Part shown: piece by piece, positions 4,588 to 7,336 of the stretch
Position numbering within the stretch: position 1 is the first letter of the stretch
How the letters are laid out: each line of letters begins with the position of its first letter
Origin: BOKV01 sp041742235
Lineage (GTDB): Bacteria > Pseudomonadota > Alphaproteobacteria > Rhizobiales > Rhizobiaceae
DNA length: 7,336 nucleotides
Direction of reading: 5' to 3'
Assembly: GCA_041742235.1 (NCBI GenBank)
Contig: JBGSJA010000048.1
Location: 1-7,336, forward strand
Translations under genes and position numbers: made by a program
Notes under the pieces: model-generated
Seen by the model: only the letters and a program-made list of their open reading frames with translations
Told to the model about the DNA's origin: nothing
Databases searched by the model: none

Positions 4588-6996
4588 TCATCTCCCGCCT
4601 GGCTTGGCCCGCGCGCGGGGACCAGGTTGCTTGCTTTCAGACTTTTCCGCCCAGGCCGAAAGAAGTTTTTCCAGATCCTCTGTCTTGATGTTGAGATCAC
4701 GTTGCGGGAACGGGATCTGGATGTCCCGGGCCTCAAACGCGTCCACGATCGAGAAGCGAATTCTCGTTGCTATAACAGAGCCTTCCAGTACATCCTTGAC
4801 GTGGAACCGTAGCTCGAAATTGAGGGCGGACTCACCGAAACCGAGAAACACGACGAAGGGTGCCGGCACTTTCAGCACGGATGGATCGGCGGCCGCGATT
4901 TCCAGAAGCAGATCATGCACCATGCGCGGATTGGTCCCGTATGCAACCGACACCGCGACATCGACGCGGCCAAGATGGTTTCGGTGCGTCCAGTTGCCGA
5001 CGGGCTGGTTGATGAGTTCCGAGTTGGGCAGGATCACGGTCTGTTTCTGGAACGTCTCGATTTCCGTTGCGCGTACCGAGATGCGCTTGACCGTTCCGGC
5101 GGTCTGGCCCGCAACAATCCAGTCGCCAACCTTGAACGGTCGCTCGGCAAGCAGGATCAGGCCGGAAACGAAATTGTTCACGATGTTCTGCAAGCCGAAG
5201 CCGATGCCGAGCGACAGTGCTCCCGCAACAATGGCAAGGTTGGAAAGGTTGAAGCCGGCAGCCGAAACGCCGACAAGCGCCGCAAGGCCGATGCCGATAT
5301 AGCCTGCGATGGTCCGGATGGAATTTCGCACGCCGGTATCGAGACGGCTGCGGGCCATCACGTTGCGGTCCAGCCAACCCTGGAACTGGCGTGTCAGAAT
5401 GTAACCCAATACGAAAAGGATGATCCCGAACAGGATCGCGAACAGTGAAATCGAGAAAGACCCGATCGTGATGTTCGTCATGATCCGGTAGAGGAACGAC
5501 GACACATCGACCCGGTTGAATCCCCATTGCAGGGCGATCAGCGGCAAGCCCGCGAGGATGACCAGCAGATAGGTGCCAAGGCTCAGCAGAAGTCCGAACT
5601 GGTCCATTGCCGTGTCGGACAGCTCGAACCGTGCCTTCAGGCGTGCGCCGAGGCGGGTTGCGTCCAGCGCGCCGTCGGCGCCCAGCGCGCGCCCGGTCTG
5701 CAATCCGATGAGCATGGTGGCCAGGATCGCGCCGGTGATGACGATCTGCGCGGCGGCGAACTTTGCGAGGCCGACATACCCGCTCACCGCGGCGAGAATG
5801 ACGAAAGCGGCCAGCAACAGCATCGGAATTCGAACGATGCCCGGCAGCGGCAGCAATTGCCCGGTTTCCGCATTGCGATAGGGCTTCACCAAGGCGATCA
5901 TGATCAGCAGGACGCCGATCGTGAGCGCGGCCACCATGCTTTGCCCGACAGTTACCGCCAGCGACGATGAGTAGATGTCGGCGATCCAGCCGAACAGGAA
6001 ATCGATGATGTGAACGGCCGCCATCGCCAGCGTGAGGATGACGATCCACCGCGCACCGCGGTCGGTGACGGCGGCAAGCCTGCGTCCGGGATGGCCCGGC
6101 GCAAAGATCGACCGTACAAGCTGCTGGATGAAGAAGAACGCGGCTATCGATACGAGGAAGGCCTGGAACAGTTCCAGCGATTGGCCCGAGAAGATCGCAA
6201 AGCTGAAAAACAGCCAGTAGACGATGCCGAGGCCCGCACAAAAGGCTAGCGTGGGAATGACGGTCGACCAGAAGGCCAGCGACAGGCGGCCGAAATAGGA
6301 AAGTTCACCGTCGCGCTGCCGCATGAGCAACATGCGGCCCAGCGTGCGCTGGAATCCCCACCAGACCGCCAGCACCAGAACAATGGAAAGACCGGTGGCC
6401 GCGAGCAGCGACTGTATCCTGAACGTTCCGACGAATTGCAGCCGTGAAACAATGGTCCGCCATGCCTTGTGTATGTCTTGCCGGAATGCATTCCAGTTTT
6501 CGGCGTTGAAAACGCCATTGGCGGTTGTCCGTCGGAACAGCGTGTTGGCGAACAGTTCCCGCCGCAGGTCGCTGATCGCCGCGCTGGCTTCGTTGGTGCG
6601 GATCGAGAGGCGTTCCGCGGCCGCCAGTTCTGCGTTGATCGCGGATTTGCGCGAAAGAAGCTCCCTCCGCTCGCTGGCTACGATGTCGGGTTCCGGTGGT
6701 TCTCCCTCCTTGGGCGGCGGGCCGAGTTCTTCCAGGCGGGCATTGATGCGCCCCAGTTCAGGCCGGAACGACACGCCGAAGTCGATCAGCGCCTTGGCCA
6801 GCTTGTCGGTTTCCACCCGCAGCGCCACGAGGCGTTCGTCATTGGCCGAGTGTTCGGCGATGCCGGCTTCTATGCGGGTCAGTTCACGTTGCAGTTTTGC
6901 GGTTGGCGGCTCGGCTTCCTGCGCCAGCGCAAGATTGATCATCGCGGCCAGAACAAGGAACGGCAAAAGCAGGGCTAGTAATATGGGTCGTTGCAT
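4588..6996 (-). CDS. Large MscS-family mechanosensitive ion channel (DUF3772-type)
   Basis: This is an inner-membrane channel expected to open under membrane tension and release solutes during hypo-osmotic shock. The 802-aa product has a signal peptide (1-25, ending LALAQ), a charged periplasmic region (about 30-185) predicted as coiled coil and interrupted by a proline-rich stretch LGPPPKEGEPPEPD (91-104), and about eleven membrane segments from roughly 196 to 615. The region near 120-180 resembles DUF3772, known from such channels. The MscS core is C-terminal: pore helix NLAIVAGALSLGIGFGLQNI (586-605), then FVSGLILLAERPFKVGDWI (609-627) and the beta domain with VILPNSELIN (654-663), ending in a basic tail. 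E. coli MscS is 286 aa, so this is closer to the large MscK/MscM types. The ATG at 6996 is chosen for the signal peptide; the frame is open 26 codons upstream and no strong ribosome binding site is visible. The substrate preference cannot be told. Confidence 0.93.
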   Translation of the reverse strand: MQRPILLALLLPFLVLAAMINLALAQEAEPPTAKLQRELTRIEAGIAEHSANDERLVALRVETDKLAKALIDFGVSFRPELGRINARLEELGPPPKEGEPPEPDIVASERRELLSRKSAINAELAAAERLSIRTNEASAAISDLRRELFANTLFRRTTANGVFNAENWNAFRQDIHKAWRTIVSRLQFVGTFRIQSLLAATGLSIVLVLAVWWGFQRTLGRMLLMRQRDGELSYFGRLSLAFWSTVIPTLAFCAGLGIVYWLFFSFAIFSGQSLELFQAFLVSIAAFFFIQQLVRSIFAPGHPGRRLAAVTDRGARWIVILTLAMAAVHIIDFLFGWIADIYSSSLAVTVGQSMVAALTIGVLLIMIALVKPYRNAETGQLLPLPGIVRIPMLLLAAFVILAAVSGYVGLAKFAAAQIVITGAILATMLIGLQTGRALGADGALDATRLGARLKARFELSDTAMDQFGLLLSLGTYLLVILAGLPLIALQWGFNRVDVSSFLYRIMTNITIGSFSISLFAILFGIILFVLGYILTRQFQGWLDRNVMARSRLDTGVRNSIRTIAGYIGIGLAALVGVSAAGFNLSNLAIVAGALSLGIGFGLQNIVNNFVSGLILLAERPFKVGDWIVAGQTAGTVKRISVRATEIETFQKQTVILPNSELINQPVGNWTHRNHLGRVDVAVSVAYGTNPRMVHDLLLEIAAADPSVLKVPAPFVVFLGFGESALNFELRFHVKDVLEGSVIATRIRFSIVDAFEARDIQIPFPQRDLNIKTEDLEKLLSAWAEKSESKQPGPRARAKPGGR

Positions 6997-7022
6997 CGGC
7001 AGGTGGCCCGGCAGGATGTTCC

Positions 7023-7063
7023 GCGGCGGTGAGTCGCCGCCGGTCACCATACAGAACCGGCGG
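7023..7063. repeat. Two overlapping, mutually exclusive hairpins
   Basis: GCGGCG (7023-7028) pairs with CGCCGC (7035-7040). CCGCCGGT (7037-7044) pairs with ACCGGCGG (7056-7063) around an 11-base loop. The two stems share 7037-7040, so only one can form at a time. They lie in the 91-bp gap between the DUF4864-like stop and the mscS-like start, both read on the minus strand. The longer stem begins about 25 bases after the upstream stop and has no T run. It could be a factor-dependent terminator, an RNA-processing element or a leader structure of mscS; no function is shown. Confidence 0.35.
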
Positions 7064-7087
7064 GCCGGAACCAAACCGCGGCTGCCG

Positions 7088-7336
7088 TCAGGCGTTGACG
7101 CCCGTATACGGGTTCAGTTTCACGCCGTTGATCTTCCAGCTTCCGTCCGGCTGGCGCACCAGCGTGTAGACGGCTTGCCACTGCTTGCCCTGCGGATCGG
7201 TGACGATGACTTCCTGGTGAACCTGCCCGCTGATCAACGTGTTGCGGCCGAAGACAAAGCTGTCGGGTTTGTAGAGGGGCATGTAACCGGTCTCAACCAT
7301 GCCCATGAAGCGGTCGACGGTGGTGAATACCTGCTT
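7088..7336 (-). CDS. DUF4864-like protein, C-terminal part (cut by window edge)
   Basis: The frame is open to the right end of the window, so the N-terminus lies outside; 82 residues and the TGA stop (7090-7088) are present. The visible part reads KQVFTTVDRFMGMVETGY, then a segment with YKPDSFVFG, QEVIVTDPQGKQWQAVYTL and QPDGSWKINGVKL. From memory this matches the pattern of rhizobial DUF4864 proteins, small secreted proteins with an SnoaL/NTF2-like alpha+beta fold, in which FMGMV, a beta hairpin around a DP(Q/D)GK turn and a final WKI(N/T)GV strand recur. The function of the family is unknown to me. The missing part should hold a signal peptide. It precedes the mscS-like gene on the same strand with a 91-bp gap containing hairpins, so read-through transcription into mscS is possible. 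The family call is moderately sure; that it is a real gene is strongly supported. Confidence 0.8.
   Translation of the reverse strand, partial: KQVFTTVDRFMGMVETGYMPLYKPDSFVFGRNTLISGQVHQEVIVTDPQGKQWQAVYTLVRQPDGSWKINGVKLNPYTGVNA

Noticed and set aside
4913..6241. Second minus-strand frame of 442 codons inside the mscS-like gene
   Set aside because: It overlaps a clear membrane channel in a different frame of the same strand. The product is an Arg/His/Pro-rich shadow without motifs.

Overview
This GC-rich window reads as chromosomal core DNA of an alphaproteobacterium, most likely of the Rhizobiales (Mesorhizobium/Phyllobacteriaceae-like). That view rests on the protein sequences and on the order coaD, two cyclophilins, queA, tgt, which I recall from rhizobial genomes. 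I see no transposase, integrase, phage gene, CRISPR array, tRNA or rRNA. Base composition is even throughout.

Left edge (1-376): a 47-codon membrane-anchored small ORF on the minus strand with a good ribosome binding site. It is followed by a divergent spacer of about 200 bp holding a short hairpin and a CRP/FNR-type palindrome made of TGTGA/TCACA half-sites. Plus-strand block (377-4194): coaD (coenzyme A synthesis), an exported cyclophilin, a cytoplasmic cyclophilin starting at TTG, a stem-loop with a short T run, then queA and tgt overlapping by 4 bp. QueA and Tgt are the two tRNA-modifying enzymes of queuosine synthesis: Tgt inserts preQ1 at the wobble position and QueA builds epoxyqueuosine on it.

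Minus-strand block (7336-4221, transcribed right to left): the C-terminal part of a DUF4864-like protein cut by the window edge, a large MscS-family mechanosensitive channel (802 aa) with a periplasmic coiled-coil N-terminus and about eleven membrane segments, and a small exported protein of unknown function with a CxxxC motif. This block converges on tgt.

The region is mostly ordinary housekeeping, and I do not find a convincing new multi-gene system. The most notable point is that Tgt keeps its catalytic aspartates but lacks three of the four residues that bind structural zinc in characterised bacterial enzymes. Secondary points are the triple TGTGA/TCACA array before coaD, the hairpin immediately before queA, two mutually exclusive hairpins before the mscS gene, and two short uncharacterised proteins.
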